This document shows, one piece after another, positions 45,360 through 58,691 of a DNA stretch of 64,000 nt. Within the stretch, counting starts at the first letter, position 1, and each line of letters starts with the position of its first letter. The DNA lies in the NCBI GenBank assembly GCA_036186865.1, contig AP025062.1:12307610-12371609 (forward strand), read 5' to 3'. The notes below the pieces were generated by a model. It worked only from the letters and a program-made list of their open reading frames with translations, had not been told where the DNA came from and did no database searches. The DNA comes from Eustoma russellianum (Eukaryota > Streptophyta > Magnoliopsida > Gentianales > Gentianaceae). A program made the position numbers and the translations under genes.

Positions 45360-46536
45360 TACCCAGATAGATAGAGCTCAACAAGACTACAATAAAGAAT
45401 AAGTATCCACTGCTTAGAATCGATAATTTATCTAACCAACTTTGGGTAAACAACTAACGAGTTGTATATGGTCCAAAAGACATGTAAATTGTTAGCCAGC
45501 CTGCATGTTGGTATTCCTTGAGGATGAATTCATAGAAATGATGTAAGATAATGAAATATCTGGGGGGAACGTTACGAGGCTGTTTTGGGGAGGTCTAATA
45601 TGATGTTTATGGTACGATTAGGCGTAGGTCCAGAATTATAAGTTAGGATTATCTAACACACTCCAGTAGTGAAATTATGATTTTGTGGGGTCTCGCATAG
45701 CATGATATTTCAAATAATTTTTATACTTTTATTCCTTTCATGTCTTGAAAAAGAAAACACGGATTTTATGAGGAACGAGAAACATTTGAAATGTCAAGAA
45801 GGGACATAAGTTTCAAAGAAGGAACAATGATTCTAGTTCGATTGTTACGTAAGGGAAGCATATCAACGAGATGGACGAGTTGGGTGGATACCTGGTCAAG
45901 GATTGGGTTCACCGGGCTACGAGAGTACATTTTCAGATTAATGTACGGGTCATCGTATATGGGAGTTATTGGAATGCGGTTGTATACATTAATAACCCTA
46001 GAATGAATATTGTTATCGGTACATAGTATTGATATTGTAGGTGCTTAAGATATGAGATGGGTTATGATAATGCCTTTAGAGAATAAAGGATAAGTCCTGA
46101 CGTAACCTCTAAGGGAAATGGGATCACGTCCCTATATATTTTATGACCAATCTGCCAAGGACAAAGAATGGACACGATGCTATTTGGGCCAACATAGTTC
46201 GTCTGACAAAATCCACCCATTCCATGGCCTTTTACAAAGCATTGTATAGGAGAGAAAGTGGCCAAGATAGGAGCAAAGTTTAGGGCCAACAAAAAGCGAC
46301 GACCATGGAAATTTTTGACAAGTAAGAAAGTGATTCTTAAAAGCTCCACCATCGAAGGAGGTGGAAAGAGTTGGCATAAAAGGCACTGCAGAAACAATCT
46401 ATCCCTATGGTTAGGGTACTATAGAAGCACCACTAATGAAACCACTGGAGAGACGTAAGGAAACATGAAAAGCTTATACCACATTTTTCCAGTATTCTTA
46501 AGTTTCGAGGACGAAACTTATAATAAGGGGGGAGGA
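45360..46536 (+). pseudogene. Element I pol remnants (RT and integrase scraps), polypurine tract
   Basis: Near 45380-45450 a stretch reads KNKYPLLRIDNLSNQLW, from RT (F has KNKYPLPRIEDLFDQL). Near 46118-46240 the integrase is recognisable from NLPRTKNGHDAIW and LTKSTHSMAFYKALYRRES, although the first Asp motif reads IYFMT. The end carries TTTCGAGGACGAAACTT and the polypurine tract AATAAGGGGGGAGGA before LTR2. Everything else of pol has been lost. Confidence 0.75.
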
Positions 46537-48186
46537 TTGGTACCCCACCGAAAAACCGTACCGTATCTGAGACTAGTATGAAGTGATGCAATGGAACGTT
46601 ATTTCTGCTAAGAAAATTTTATCAACGTTTCTTTAATATTGCAGGGAAATAGTATGCTACCTCAAGTATGACTTATGAAGCATGTGAGTTGACAATTTAA
46701 CCTCCCAGGATTCTTAGAATTTCAGCCACAAGGGTTTTAGAAACTCTAAGATATTTGAATCCTTAAAAGGTAACTAACTTATAATAGACTCTTACAAAGT
46801 AAGACTAAAAGCTTACACATGGAATTAAGTGTTCCACTAAATGTATCTCAAGAGTTTAAGGAAAAAGTTTCCCTCCTTTTTTTCCTTTAAGGCTGTCGGA
46901 TACTACATGATAAGGCACACATGAGCTCACTTTTAATTTAAATGCCCCAACTAGTCACTTTATTTGTCTCTCAAAGAAATTCTAAAAAGGTCTCCTACAA
47001 GTAGTAATTTATGAGGTTGGATCCTTCAAGTACATTTTATTAAGTGTATTACGACTGCTTCAATTATTTTCCTTAAGGTAAATTCTATAAAATGGGAATG
47101 ACACAAGCATGTCTTATGAAGTATGTGAGGTGAAAGCTTTACCCTCCCAAGATTACTCATAAATCTCTGCCATAAGGGTCTTGAAGATACCATAATAGAG
47201 TTTCCTCTTACAAGCCAACTAACCCTTAGTAGTCTTCTTAAAGTAAGCATGAAAAGGTTACAAGAGCATTTAGTATCTTACTAAATTGAGATTAAGAAGG
47301 AAAAAAGGAAAAAGTATTACCTTCTCCTTTCCCCAACCACCGGTTAAGAGGCATAATTAGGAGACATGAGACTACTTTTGCTAAAAAGGTCTCAACCACT
47401 CACTTTAAATTCTTACTAAAGCAATATTATAAAGTAGTTTATGCATGAAGAAGCCATAATAGTATACTATTTTAAGAATAGGTAACTCACACAAATTGTG
47501 GGTTACAAGGAAATGGAGAAATAATGGAATCAACTTTACCATTTAACTCTTCTCCAAAAATTTAGTAACGTTTCATTTAAACACCCTCAAAAGCAACTAA
47601 ATCATGATGGAGCATGCTTTACGGCTCCAACCGCCGGTTAATCATGGGGGAAGCCAAGAGACACCTTAAACCTTTACTAGAGTTACTTATCTTAACCACG
47701 CCTCAAAAGTAACTCAAGTTAGTAATGGTAGTACAATGCAAAGGAAGCGTCTTTTCTTCCTTAAGGTTCCAACGACTACATCTTAGCCATGGAAGGAAAA
47801 AAATATATCCAAGAGTCCAAGAATCTTCTCTTATTTATTAAACTATTCAAGAACTCACAAAAAGAAAAAGGACCAAGACTCCATACACACTTAAGCAATC
47901 CCTGCCTCATCCCTCTCACACGGCCAACTTGAGCCAAGGAGGTCCAAGAACCATCATCAAGTTCAAGTGTCTAGGTAAGTTACATACTAACCTTCTCTAG
48001 TGAATTCCATACTCTAAATGGTGAAGCTCACACGGTACCTTCCTTTCTTGTTGAAACCGGTGCTCTAATGGTCCTTAGGTGAAGGTTTTCAAGACACTAA
48101 GTGGGGATAGCTTCTTAGTGGGTTGGATTCATCTCAACCCTCATCCAAGCTTCAAATTGGTAAGACAATCTAGCCTCAAACTAAGC
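46537..48186 (+). repeat. Element I LTR2, truncated
   Basis: About 1.65 kb. It starts TTGGTACCCCACC and parallels LTR3 48997-50650, ending at CTAAGCTA. There it switches to internal sequence (GTTCGATTGTTACG) at a shared CTA. It keeps the 238-bp block lost in LTR1. Confidence 0.88.
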
Positions 48187-48996
48187 TAGTTCGATTGTTA
48201 CGTAAGGGAAGCATATCAACGAGATGGACGAGTTGGGTGGATACCTGGTGAAGGATTGGGTTCACCGGGCTACGAGAGTACATTTAGATTAATGTACGTG
48301 TCATCGTATATGGGAGTTATTGGAATGCGGTTGTATACATTAATAACCCTACGGTACGTAGTATTACTATTGGAGGTGCTTAAGATATGAGATGGGTTAT
48401 GATAATGCCTTTAGAGAATAAAGGATAAGTCCTGACGTAACCTCTAAGTTAGGCTGAACGAAGCAGTTCTAAGGGAACTAAATAGACACTTTATTCTATC
48501 TTATGTATCAGAAGGCGAGGACGGAGTATCAAAGACCCGCAAGATCGTTGCAAACCCTCTTAGCTCCAAAGGGATATGAGATCACGTCTCTATAGATTTT
48601 ATGACCAATCTGCCAAGGACAAAGAATGGACACGATGCTATTTGGGCCAATGTAGTTTGTCTGATGAAATCCACCCATTCCATGGCCTTTTACAAAGCAT
48701 TGTATAGGAGAGAAAGTGGACCAAAATAGGAGCAAAGTTTAGGGCCAACGAAAAGCGACGACCATGGAAATTTCTGACAAGTAAGAAAGTGATTCTTAAA
48801 AGCTCCACCATCGAAAGAGGTGGAAAGAGTTGGCATAAAAGGCACTGCAGAAACAATCTATCCCTGTCGTTAGGGTACTATAGAAGCACCACTAATGAAA
48901 CCACTTGAGAGACGTAAGGAAACATGAAAAGCTTATACCACATTTTTCCAGTACTCTTAAGTTTCGAGGACGAAACTTATAATAGGGGGGGGAGGA
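48187..48996 (+). other. Second copy of element I's 3' internal region
   Basis: Parallels 45833-46536, from GTTCGATTGTTACGTAAGG to the polypurine tract. It holds about 100 bp near 48450-48560 that the first copy lacks. That part reads EYQRPARSLQTLLAPKGY, the linker before the integrase core (F has EHQRPGGLMMPLEIPEW). So this copy is not derived from the neighbouring one. Confidence 0.85.
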
Positions 48997-51900
48997 TGTT
49001 GTACCCCACCGAAAAACCGTACCGTATCTGAGACTAGTATGAAGTGACGCAATGGAACGTTATTTCTGCTAGGAACATTTTATCAACGTTTCTTTAATAT
49101 TGCAGGGAAATAGTATACTACCTCAAGTATGAATTATGAAGCATGTGAGTTGACAATTTAACCTCCCAGGATTCTTAAAATTTCGGCCATAAGGGTTTTA
49201 GAAACTCTAAGATATTTGAATCCTTAAAAGATAACTAACTTATAATAGCCTCGTAAAAAGTAAGCCTAAAAGCTTACACATGGAATAAAGTGTTCCACTA
49301 AATGTGTCTCAAGAGTTTAAGGAAAAAGTTTCCCTCCTTTTTTTTTCCTTTAAGGCCGCCGGATACTACATGATAAGGCACACATGAGATCACTTTTAAT
49401 TTAAATGCCCCAACTAGTCACTTTATTTGTCTCTCAAAGAAATTCTAAAAAGGTCTCCTACAAGTAGTAATTTATGAGGTTGCATCCTTCAGGTACATTT
49501 TATTAAGTTTTATTACGACTGCTTCAATTATTTTTCCTTAAGGTAAACTCTATAAAATGGGAATGACACAAGCATGTCTTATGAAGTATGTGAGATGACA
49601 GCTTTACCCTCCCAAGAATACTCATAAATCTCGGCCATAAGGGTCTTGAAGAGACCATAATAGGGTTTCCTCTTACAATCCAACTAACCCTTAGTAGTCT
49701 TCTTAAAGTAAGCATGAAAAGGTTACAAGAGCATTTAGTATCCTACTAAATGGAGATTAAGAAGGAAAAAGGGAAAAAGTATTACCTTCTCCTTTCTCCA
49801 ACCACCGGTTAAGAGGCATAATTAGGAGACATAAGACTACTTTTGCTAAAAAGGTCTCAACCACTCAGTTTAAATGCTTACTGAAGCAATATTATAAAGT
49901 AGTTTATGCATGAAGAATCCATAATAGTATACTATTTTAAGAATATGTAACTCACACAAACCGTGGTTACAAGGAAATGGAGAAATAATGGGATCAACTT
50001 TACCATTTAACTCTTCTCCAACAATTTAGTAACTTTTCATTTAAACACCCTCAAAAGCAACTAAAGCATGATGGAGCATGCTTTAAGGCTCCAACCGCCG
50101 GTTAATCATGGGGGAAGCCAAGAGACACCTTAAACCTTTACTAGAGTTACTTATCTTAACAACACCCCAAAAGTAACTCAAGTTAGTAATGGTAGTACCA
50201 TGCAAAGGCTGAGTCTTTTCTTCCTTAAGGTTCCAACGGCTACATCTTAGCCATGGAAGGAAAAAACTATATCCAAGAGTCCAAGAATCTTCTCTTATTT
50301 ATTAAACTATTCAAGAACTCACAAAAAGCAAAAGGACCAAGACCCCATACACACTTGAGCGATCCCTCCCTCATCCCTCTCACACGACCAACTTGAGCCA
50401 AGGAGGTCCAAGAACCATCATCAAGTTCAAGTGTCTAGGTAAGTTACATACTAACCTTCTCTAGTGAATTCCATACTCCAAATGGTGAAGCTCACACGGT
50501 ACTTTCCTTTCTTGTTGAAACCGTGGCCTCCAATGGTCCTTAGCTGAAGGTTTTCAAGACGCTAAGTGGGGTTAGCTTCTTAGTGAGTTGGATTCATCTC
50601 AACCCTCATCTAAGCTTCAAATTGGTAAGACAATCTAGCCTCAAACTAAGCTATATTGCATGATTAAATAATGAATAACATATATCTCCATTATTCTTCC
50701 AAAAACCGTGCCTATTAGGAAGAGGTTGGAGGAAACTTCACTTAGTTCAAACTAGTTCAAGCTAGAAGGAAGCTCTAAGACTCAAAGAGGCAAGTATAAT
50801 CCAAATGCTCTTGAATTATGTGTGAGAGTATATGCTTGAATGACTAGTTATTATTAAGATTTAATCTTAGTTGGAAAGTATTAAGATTGAAGCATGAGAA
50901 CTTAAGGAAAAGTGGCTTGCATGTGTGAAATCCTTCCAAAGATGTATTCTTTGCCTACATTGAAGGTGAATATGTTATATGTCTAAGATAAATATGGAAA
51001 AATCTCTCTTCTTACCAAGTAAGGGGACGGTGGAAGGAGGAGGTAGGGATGAACAATGGTTCTTGTGAAAGAATATATCTTGTGGGGTAAAGGATATATA
51101 GAAGTTGTATGTTTGAATGCTTTATGACTTAGGGGTATTATGTTCATTATGAAAACTAAATATAAGCCCTTTCATGTGTAAGAAACGGGCTGTTTTGGGG
51201 GTTATGGGGTACACAAATTAGATGTGCCAAGGGTGGACTTTATTATGTACAAAATGTGCAATATCAATGGGTGTTATGTGTAAGTTTCTAACTTTTTTTA
51301 AGTGATTTGTGTGCAGCCTATAGAATGTATTAGAACCTGTGATGACTATGCTAAAAAGTGTATTTCATGGCTAGTAAGTCATTTTAGGGGAATAAGATTA
51401 GTTGGTACACATTTAGCAAGAAAAGAGACAAAAAGAAAAAATTACTAGAACAGGGCAGATTTAAATGACGTGTAATAAGACCCGGATATGGACCTTGGAA
51501 ACGTGCAAATGAGCTGATTTTTGTTAGGATGCTAGCCTTGTGTGTTTATTGAATCTGTGAGTTCGAATTTTGGCAAAAGGGCTTGTGGTTTATTCGCAGT
51601 AATATTTTTAGTAAAAGCTGGTCATTCAAGATTCTGCATGTACCTAGTCTAGGAAAATAAGTAAATGGACCCCTTATACCCATTGGATTGCTCTGGAATT
51701 TCTATGGTAATCACTTAAGACATATATAAACATTTCCATGTAAATAAACCAGCTTAGAACCATCGTTTTAAGGGCCATCAACTGAGTTGAAGTTAGCGGT
51801 ACAAAATTGGAAAACAGGACAGAATTATAGCGTAAGTTGTGAGACCTTATGATTGCAAAATTCGGACTCATATGTGCTATTGGGATTACGACTATCATTT

Positions 51901-53380
51901 CTTGGTATGTTTACTATATTTTCCAGGTATTGTCCCAAATTATATAAGATTTTATGGGCTTGAAAGAAAGATAAAAGATGGGTACTGTGCTGCTGGATTC
52001 AGCAGTACTCTGTTTGGTAATTTAATAATTTGAGGGTTTTATATGTCTTAAAACGTTACGAAATTTTTATGTCAAGTAGCTAAGACTCCATCATGATATG
52101 TATGTCATGAGATCATGACAATGGGCCGAAATTATGAGGTTGGAGGCTGCATGCACAGAACATTAATTTTGGAAATTTTTCCAGCTTAAAGAACAAGGCA
52201 GGAGGAGTATTATGTGATGCATCTAGTCATGAATTCCATGTGCACGTCATACATTGCATCATTATTCTTTGCATGATTTATGAAACTGATTTTATGACAA
52301 AGAATAATGAAAAAGTGTTTTTAAAGAAAAGATTTCAGTTTTGTAAAGAAGAACTCCTATTGGTACCATTAATTCTAGCCAGCCTAACCCGCTCCAGATT
52401 CGGGGTTAATTGATCTGTGGATGATTATGACCGTACAGACCGGGAGAGAATAGACCTGGTTATGATTATGACCATACAGGCCCAGACAGAATAGACCTGG
52501 TTATGATTATGATCGTACAGGCCCAGAGTGAATAGACCTGGTTATGATTATTATGACCGTACAGGCCCAGAGAGAATAGACCTTATGACGATGATTGATT
52601 GTATGACCGTTTTCAGATCTGGATATAATATATCTGAAGGGAATGTTATGACCGCCTCCGGATATAATAGATCTGAATACTCACTCCTCTCGTTTTATTT
52701 ACGATGATGTTTTGAAAGAAAGAATGAAAGAACTTATCCTCATTTTGTCATGGCGCATCACATGTGCATACGCATACATATTGCATTTTTCTATGGCTTA
52801 TGGAATCATTGATGTATTATTACTTAGGATATGAAGATATGTATAAAATCTCTCAAGTTATGATCCTATGTCCTTACGAATGATGAGTGAAAGTCAGGTA
52901 TGTTGCGAATCCAAACCTTTTGGGGTTATGGTTCTTGTGTGTACTTTCCACTTAATTCATGATTATTTAGGGTATACTTGCTGGTGACGTTGTCATTCAC
53001 CCTATTATTTTTTCTCCCAGAGCCTGCAGGAAACAGGGTCGAGTGGATCGATGACAAGCCTAGGGTCCCCTATCCATAGGTGTGCGAGAGAGGATAGCTG
53101 TAGGACATAGTATGATGACTTATGTTTGATGAACTTATGATGGGATTTGAAATTGGACATCTCTTTTATTTTGGTGGACATTGATGTAGACGGTGTTATA
53201 TTTAGAAGTTTTTAATTCTACCTGAGTTTTTTCTTACTTGATGATGTGTAAGCATGAAGGTCCATGTACTTTGTTATGGACTACGATATGTTATGAATCG
53301 ACACCTGGTACTCTCCATAGTGATGTACGGCGGGTGCACCATACGCGGGTGGGCCAGTGCGGGGCACTACATACCTTAGC
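48997..53380 (+). repeat. Element I LTR3, full length
   Basis: 4384 bp, TGTTGTACCCC... to ...GGGGCACTACA. It includes 50188-52358, absent from LTR1. The unique middle part has no gene; an AT-rich stretch and small ORFs are seen. The tandem CCGTACAGGCC array lies at 52420-52680. Confidence 0.88.
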
Positions 53381-53890
53381 ATCAAACATGTTATCTAAGG
53401 AAAGGGTATAAATGTTACCATCCCTTTTTTCCTTTTAAAACAATTTCTCCTTTTTCATTTGTTATATCACAAGAATAAGGGAGAAAACAAACATAATAAC
53501 CGGAATCGATAAGTTGCAAAATGCTTAATAAATTATAAGAAAGATTTCTTACTAACAACACATTTCGTATTTAAAATGTGTTAGGGTCCCCGATTGTTCC
53601 TTTTCCAACAAATTTCCTTTTGTTGTTGTCACCAAATGACACCTTTCCTCCATTCTTGATATGTTACAAGTTCGGTGAATAGTTTGGGGTTGCCCGTCAT
53701 ATGCCTTGAATATCCACTGTCTAAAAACCATTTAGTTTTTAGCTTCTTTGACGTTGCCTCATTCTTGCATTCCTTGTTATTTTCCTACAATGGAGACAAA
53801 GTTTTAGGTACCCATTACTTGGGTCCTTGAATGTTAGGGGCACCATCCTTGTTTAGATATCCCTTAGGTATTCAAAATTGGACATACCGT
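53381..53890 (-). pseudogene. Copia H protease and start of pre-integrase
   Basis: Minus strand: WFLDSGYSRHMTGNPKLF (aspartic protease DSG, J has WFLDSGCSRYMTGDPSLF), NLSYNLLSILQL-type and NMFDAKV, ending at element I. It contains a stop and frameshifts near 53590-53650. Position 53381-53384 is TACC, the altered right copy of I's duplication. Confidence 0.85.
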
Positions 53891-55972
53891 CTAGGCACAT
53901 ATTTCATTAGTTGAATATAAAGAATTAACATGATTTTGATCATTCCATTTACAAGGTGATGCATTGTCATACATGTTATATCTTGGTTGATAAGTACTAT
54001 GTCTTGGCCGATTTTGATAATGAGTGAAAGGCATATGATTTTGTTTCTTGAATGGCATTATGTATTTTTGTTCATATGCATTTCTGTAAGTCTTATATGT
54101 TTGTTGCATATACTTAGGTTCATAAAAATTTGGATGCATTTTATTATGTCTAGTTGCATTTGTATACATATTGGCATAATTTCTAGGTTGTTAGATGCAA
54201 AAGTTTTCCTAGTTGCAGGTTGATATGTGTGTGTTTTTGTGGGTGCATGTTGTATTTTTGCATTAGAATAAACTGAAGAAGGAGTAGAAGAAGATGTAGC
54301 AGGCAAAGTTGATTTCGTTGTATTGTATGGCTTTTTTTTATGAGATGAAACAAACATAGTATTTTTCTCTACCTTTACATTTTTTTCTTTATAGCCTAAC
54401 CGGTTTTATCGTTTCCATATTTTTGAGATGATATAAGTGTATCTAACATGTTTGTACCAGATTTAAATTGTTCTAACATTTTTTCTATGTTTAGTTTAGT
54501 AGATTTAGGTTGTACTATCTCATGTTCACAACTGTCTACCTTAGCTTTCAACATAATATTTTCAGTTTTTAATGTTTGTTCATTTTTCCTATGTGATTAA
54601 ATTTTAATCTCTAAAGAATCAAGAGTATTAGTAGAATCTTGTTTAAAAGATTCTCATTGATCGGAAAATTCCAAGTTGCACGTCTTCAACTAGTCATTTT
54701 CTTCAATTAGTTTCTTCTTTTCTTTAGAGAGCCTTTACAGTGAGCATGCATCCTTAAAAATTCTTCATACATTTCTCCAAATGACATTTCATTATTAGAA
54801 TCTTCATCACATGAAGAACTTACTTCGTTGGATACAAAGCAGACTTGAGCTCCCTCTATTTTGGATTCTGAGTCAGACGAGTCGCTCCACGTGCTCGCCT
54901 TCATTGCTCGTTTACCTTTCCTTGACTTAGTCTCCTTTGCCTTTGATTTTTGCATCTCCATGTCTTGTTTATTGTTATTATTATTATTATTATTGTTGTT
55001 TGTGTTTTTCTTTGTCGGACAATCATAAGAGATGTGTCCTTTTTGACCACATTCATAACATTTTAACTCTTTATTATACCATTTGTTGTTATTAGAGTTG
55101 TTTTTCTTAGGTTGAGAAGAAGAAGAAGAAGAAGAAGATTGTTGTCTATTCCTATTAGGCCGTTTAAAAAACTTTTCTGAGTTTTCTAGCTATCAATATT
55201 AAGTCATCGTCTAATTCATTATCACTATTACTATCATTTTTATTTCAATGTGACTCAGTTTATTTGAAAGCTATAGACTTACCTGATGATTTAGATGACT
55301 CGGACTTCCGTTGGTTTAGTTTTACCTCGTATACTCTCAATGAACCGATGAATTCGTCCATTTTACTGATTGATTTTGTTTCCTCAATTGCTGTGACTTT
55401 AGGATCCCATTCAGCAAGAAGGCTTCGCAGCACCTTTTGAAACTTCTCGTTGTTGGTAATTGATTTTCCTAAAGCTTCAAGGGCATTGAAAATGTTAGTA
55501 ATCCTCAAATCCATAGATGTTATGGATTCGTTCGGAAACACTTTGAAAGATTCAAGCTCAGACATAAGCATGTTTATTTTTGACTCTTTTACGCCGCTGG
55601 TACCTTCATGCTTTAATTCTAATGATTTCCACATGTCGTGTGTACTTGTGCAATTTGACACATATCCTGCTTCAGAAGTCGTTAGTCCATTTAACAGTAA
55701 TTGCAAAGCTTAGGATTCATGGACATTTTCTTTTTATCTTCGGAAGACCATTCACTTTTAAATTTTTCAACTTCTTGCGTTACTCAACTAACTTGTACAA
55801 TTTTCATTGGAATGTACGACCCATCTTCAACTATGCACCATAAATCGATGTCTATAGCCATTAAGAATAGTCTCATTCTAAGTTTCCAATGAACGAAGTT
55901 ATTTCCATCAAAAAGAGGAGGACGTTGTGTAGGCATACCTTCGAACTCACCTTTGCGAGAAACTATGGCCAT
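53891..55972 (-). pseudogene. Copia H gag
   Basis: Minus-strand ATG at 55972 (MAIVSRKGEFEGMPTQRPPLF), then KLRMRLFLMAIDIDLWCIVE; a stop near 55784 and a frameshift, then LLLNGLTTSEAGYVSN, MWKSLELKHEGTSGVKES, RITNIFNALEALGKSI (55260-55706). A CCHC knuckle (CYECGQKGH...C) lies near 55015-55065 with its Cys-Cys-His-Cys intact. The C-terminal tail (53891-54357) is rich in Asn, Tyr, His and Lys. Frame changes separate all parts. Confidence 0.88.
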
Positions 55973-56075
55973 TGTATGTACCTATAATTTGCGATTAGCA
56001 GGCTATTTTGAATTTTTGTTTCTTGTCCTTGTGTTGTTTGTATGGTGTTGAATCTTGCTTCTTTGAGTGGTGTAG

Positions 56076-56094
56076 ACCTCGCTCTGATACCAAT
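56076..56094 (-). other. Primer-binding site of copia H
   Basis: ATTGGTATCAGAGCGAGG on the minus strand after the LTR end ...ATCCAACA; iMet-type, best preserved of the copia copies. Confidence 0.92.
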
Positions 56095-58691
56095 TGTTGG
56101 ATCGTACACCTGCAATAAACACCACTAGAGGGAGGGTGAATAGCGGTTAGCGAAAATTACACTACTACTCTTGATTAAAATCCCCTTTGAAAACAGAATC
56201 TGAGACTACCTCAGATTTAGAACCCGTTTTTGAAAAATTCAAAAATCCGCGTACACAACTCCAAAAATTATGAAAATTTCAAGAACTTAAGTTCAATGTC
56301 TTGACAAGACTCTGTCCAAAAATCAGATAAAATAAGATCGTTTGAGCCTTCAAACAAATGAAAAGATTCAGATAGTCAATCTGGACAGAATTGGACAGAA
56401 TATTGCTGAAATTTGAAAACGTGTTTCTCTTTGAATACTTAACCAAAAAGGTTGATCTTTATGTCAAAATGCTCCTTAGGATGTCTAGTTGATGTTTCCA
56501 AAAGTCCTTGACCTTAAACAATTCTTGGTTAAAACAGAATTCAATTTTCCTTGAAATTGATCAGATTGCATCCAGATTGGAGCAGTTATCTTGCAACGAC
56601 CGAAAAGCTAACTTGTCCTTGCTTAAATCAAGAGATTCTTGTTGCAAATGAAAGCTAACAGTCTGAAGTATTACTCCACCAAAAATCATGAATTTTGGAA
56701 TTATTTCGATATTTTTTTCAAAACGTGCAAAGTGGGGTCAAAACTGCAGTGAAAAACGGACAGAATGCAGAAACGTAGAAACAAGATAAGAACACCGAGA
56801 ATTTATCCTGGTTCAGTCAATGTGACCTACTCCAGTCCCAAGGAACACCTTTTCTTGGATTTCACTATGGTATGAACCAAATTACAACAAGCACCAAGCT
56901 TGATGCTTGGGTTAAACACCAACCCTATTCAAGACTTTGATGAACACCTCTATGCAACTCTTGGTTGCAACACCTCTATCAATATTGATGTAGCCTTATA
57001 GATTTTGTTAATAAATCTTACAAATGAGTCACAAGAGGCTTGTAGCTCTATAAAAAATATCACAAGAATACCTTCGCTACAAAGAATGAAACAGAAGAAG
57101 ATAGCAAGACAATTCAACTATTGCTTTCAAGTGTGCTTCAAGTGTGTTCTTCTCCTTCATCTTTGCCTCCTATTTATAGTGTGAGTTGAGCATTGTAGAT
57201 AAGAACTCCAATGTGTCAATATCTTCATCTTCAATGCTTCAGTGTCTTCACATCATTAGTTGGCTACCTAATCACCTTATACGCATGGCAAAATGAAGCA
57301 ACATAATTGGTCCACCTTGGAAAATCACCTTTGCTGAATTTTTTTACTACATTTTGTCTTGAAAATGTTGAAGATAATGTAGTGGGATAAAAAGACATAA
57401 CAACTCCACTATCCCCTCAACTCCTTGGCAAAAGAATATACATGTGGGAGTTGAAGAACTCAAACCAAAAGCAGCTACGAAAACCCTTAGTAGCCGTTGG
57501 CTACTATTTGAAATGTCCGAGTTGGCAACTTTCGCCAACTAGCTTCTTTTTGGTTGGTCCACTTGTCACCGAGCTATAAAATGAATAACACATCATCTAC
57601 AACTGAATATAAACTTTTTTCAACACATTTATATGTATATCAACTTAGAGTTTTTAAGAAGAAATCAACAAATAATAGTTGACAAGATTATGTCAACATA
57701 TAACACCAAAATTTCCACTATTTCTTCTTGTATGTTACGATCATTTCCACACCTATAACACCTTTAAATTCTCTGTAAAATGATGATTAATATTCTCCAA
57801 TAACATGTAGAAGAGAGTCTTCAAGAAAGAAATAGAATGTGACATCACAACTTGTCACATATCCCGCTACTGTCAATAACATCATCAATTGAGAGAATAA
57901 TATAAAGAACAACAAAATAATCTTCAAAATGATCATACAAAATCTTCAGAATGAAGATAATAATATACTCAAGAGGTTCCTTGAGTAAAATACCAAAAAT
58001 ACCCTCACGGGTAAAATGACCAAAATGCCCCTGGTGAGAGAAAACTCCAGAAATGACCTCGATGGTAAGAAATAAATATAATACCACCTTTGTCATGATA
58101 AATAAGATGAGAATAAGTCCTTGAAATATTTCCACCATATCATGTTCCTACAAAACTCAAAATACCAATTTTGCCCTTTTTAGTAAGTTGTAGAAACTTA
58201 CAAGTAACATTAGTTACTAGTCATTTATAAACATCAAAAACACATAATATCAACATAATGAACATATATAAATCATGTACAAATGAAAACAACCATTTTA
58301 TCACATTTTAGAAAAAATATTTCTAAAACCCTAGACATCGATCGATCGAAGTGCCACAGCTTCAGAGATTGTTGTCTCATAGTGAGTTTCAGAGTTTGTC
58401 TCTGACCTACATCGATCGATTGAAGTGAGGGTTCGATGCATACATCGATCGATCGATGTGTCTCAGGTTTAGAGATTGATATCTTACGGTAATATCTTGA
58501 ATTTTCTCTGCCTTACATGGATCAATCGATGTGAGGGATCGAAGTACATCAATTGATCGAAGTGCAACAACCTGAGAGATGGATGTCATTTTTCTCAACT
58601 TTTAATCACATATAACACCATGTGTGACATTTTTATGCATTCACCACTTAAAATCATGACTTTGAAAATTATCCAAACATATTTCTCAACA
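56095..58691 (-). repeat. Copia H 5' LTR
   Basis: 2597 bp, collinear with 25012-27551 apart from about 72 bp (57530-57600) that the 3' LTR lacks. ATCGAT cluster at 58335-58590. The external flank is element sequence, not host DNA. Confidence 0.9.

Larger units (their letters stand above)
42116..53380 (+). mobile_element. Gypsy element I: rearranged, three-LTR Tekay-like element
   Basis: Inserted in host H (TAACC before; TACC after, one A missing). Structure: LTR1 42116-44113, primer-binding site, degenerate internal region 44129-46536, LTR2 truncated 46537-48186, second copy of the 3' internal part 48187-48996, LTR3 48997-53380. The internal region is only 2.4 kb, against about 5 kb in F. 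It is a dead, internally deleted element. Its LTR begins TATTGTACCCC at the left end, where the other copies have TGTTG or TTGG, so the terminal TG has mutated to TA. Confidence 0.88.

Noticed and set aside
46062..46397. Minus-strand ORFs of 68-111 codons at 46062-46397 and 48529-48856.
   Set aside because: The plus strand of the same segment is the integrase remnant of element I; these are its antisense shadows.
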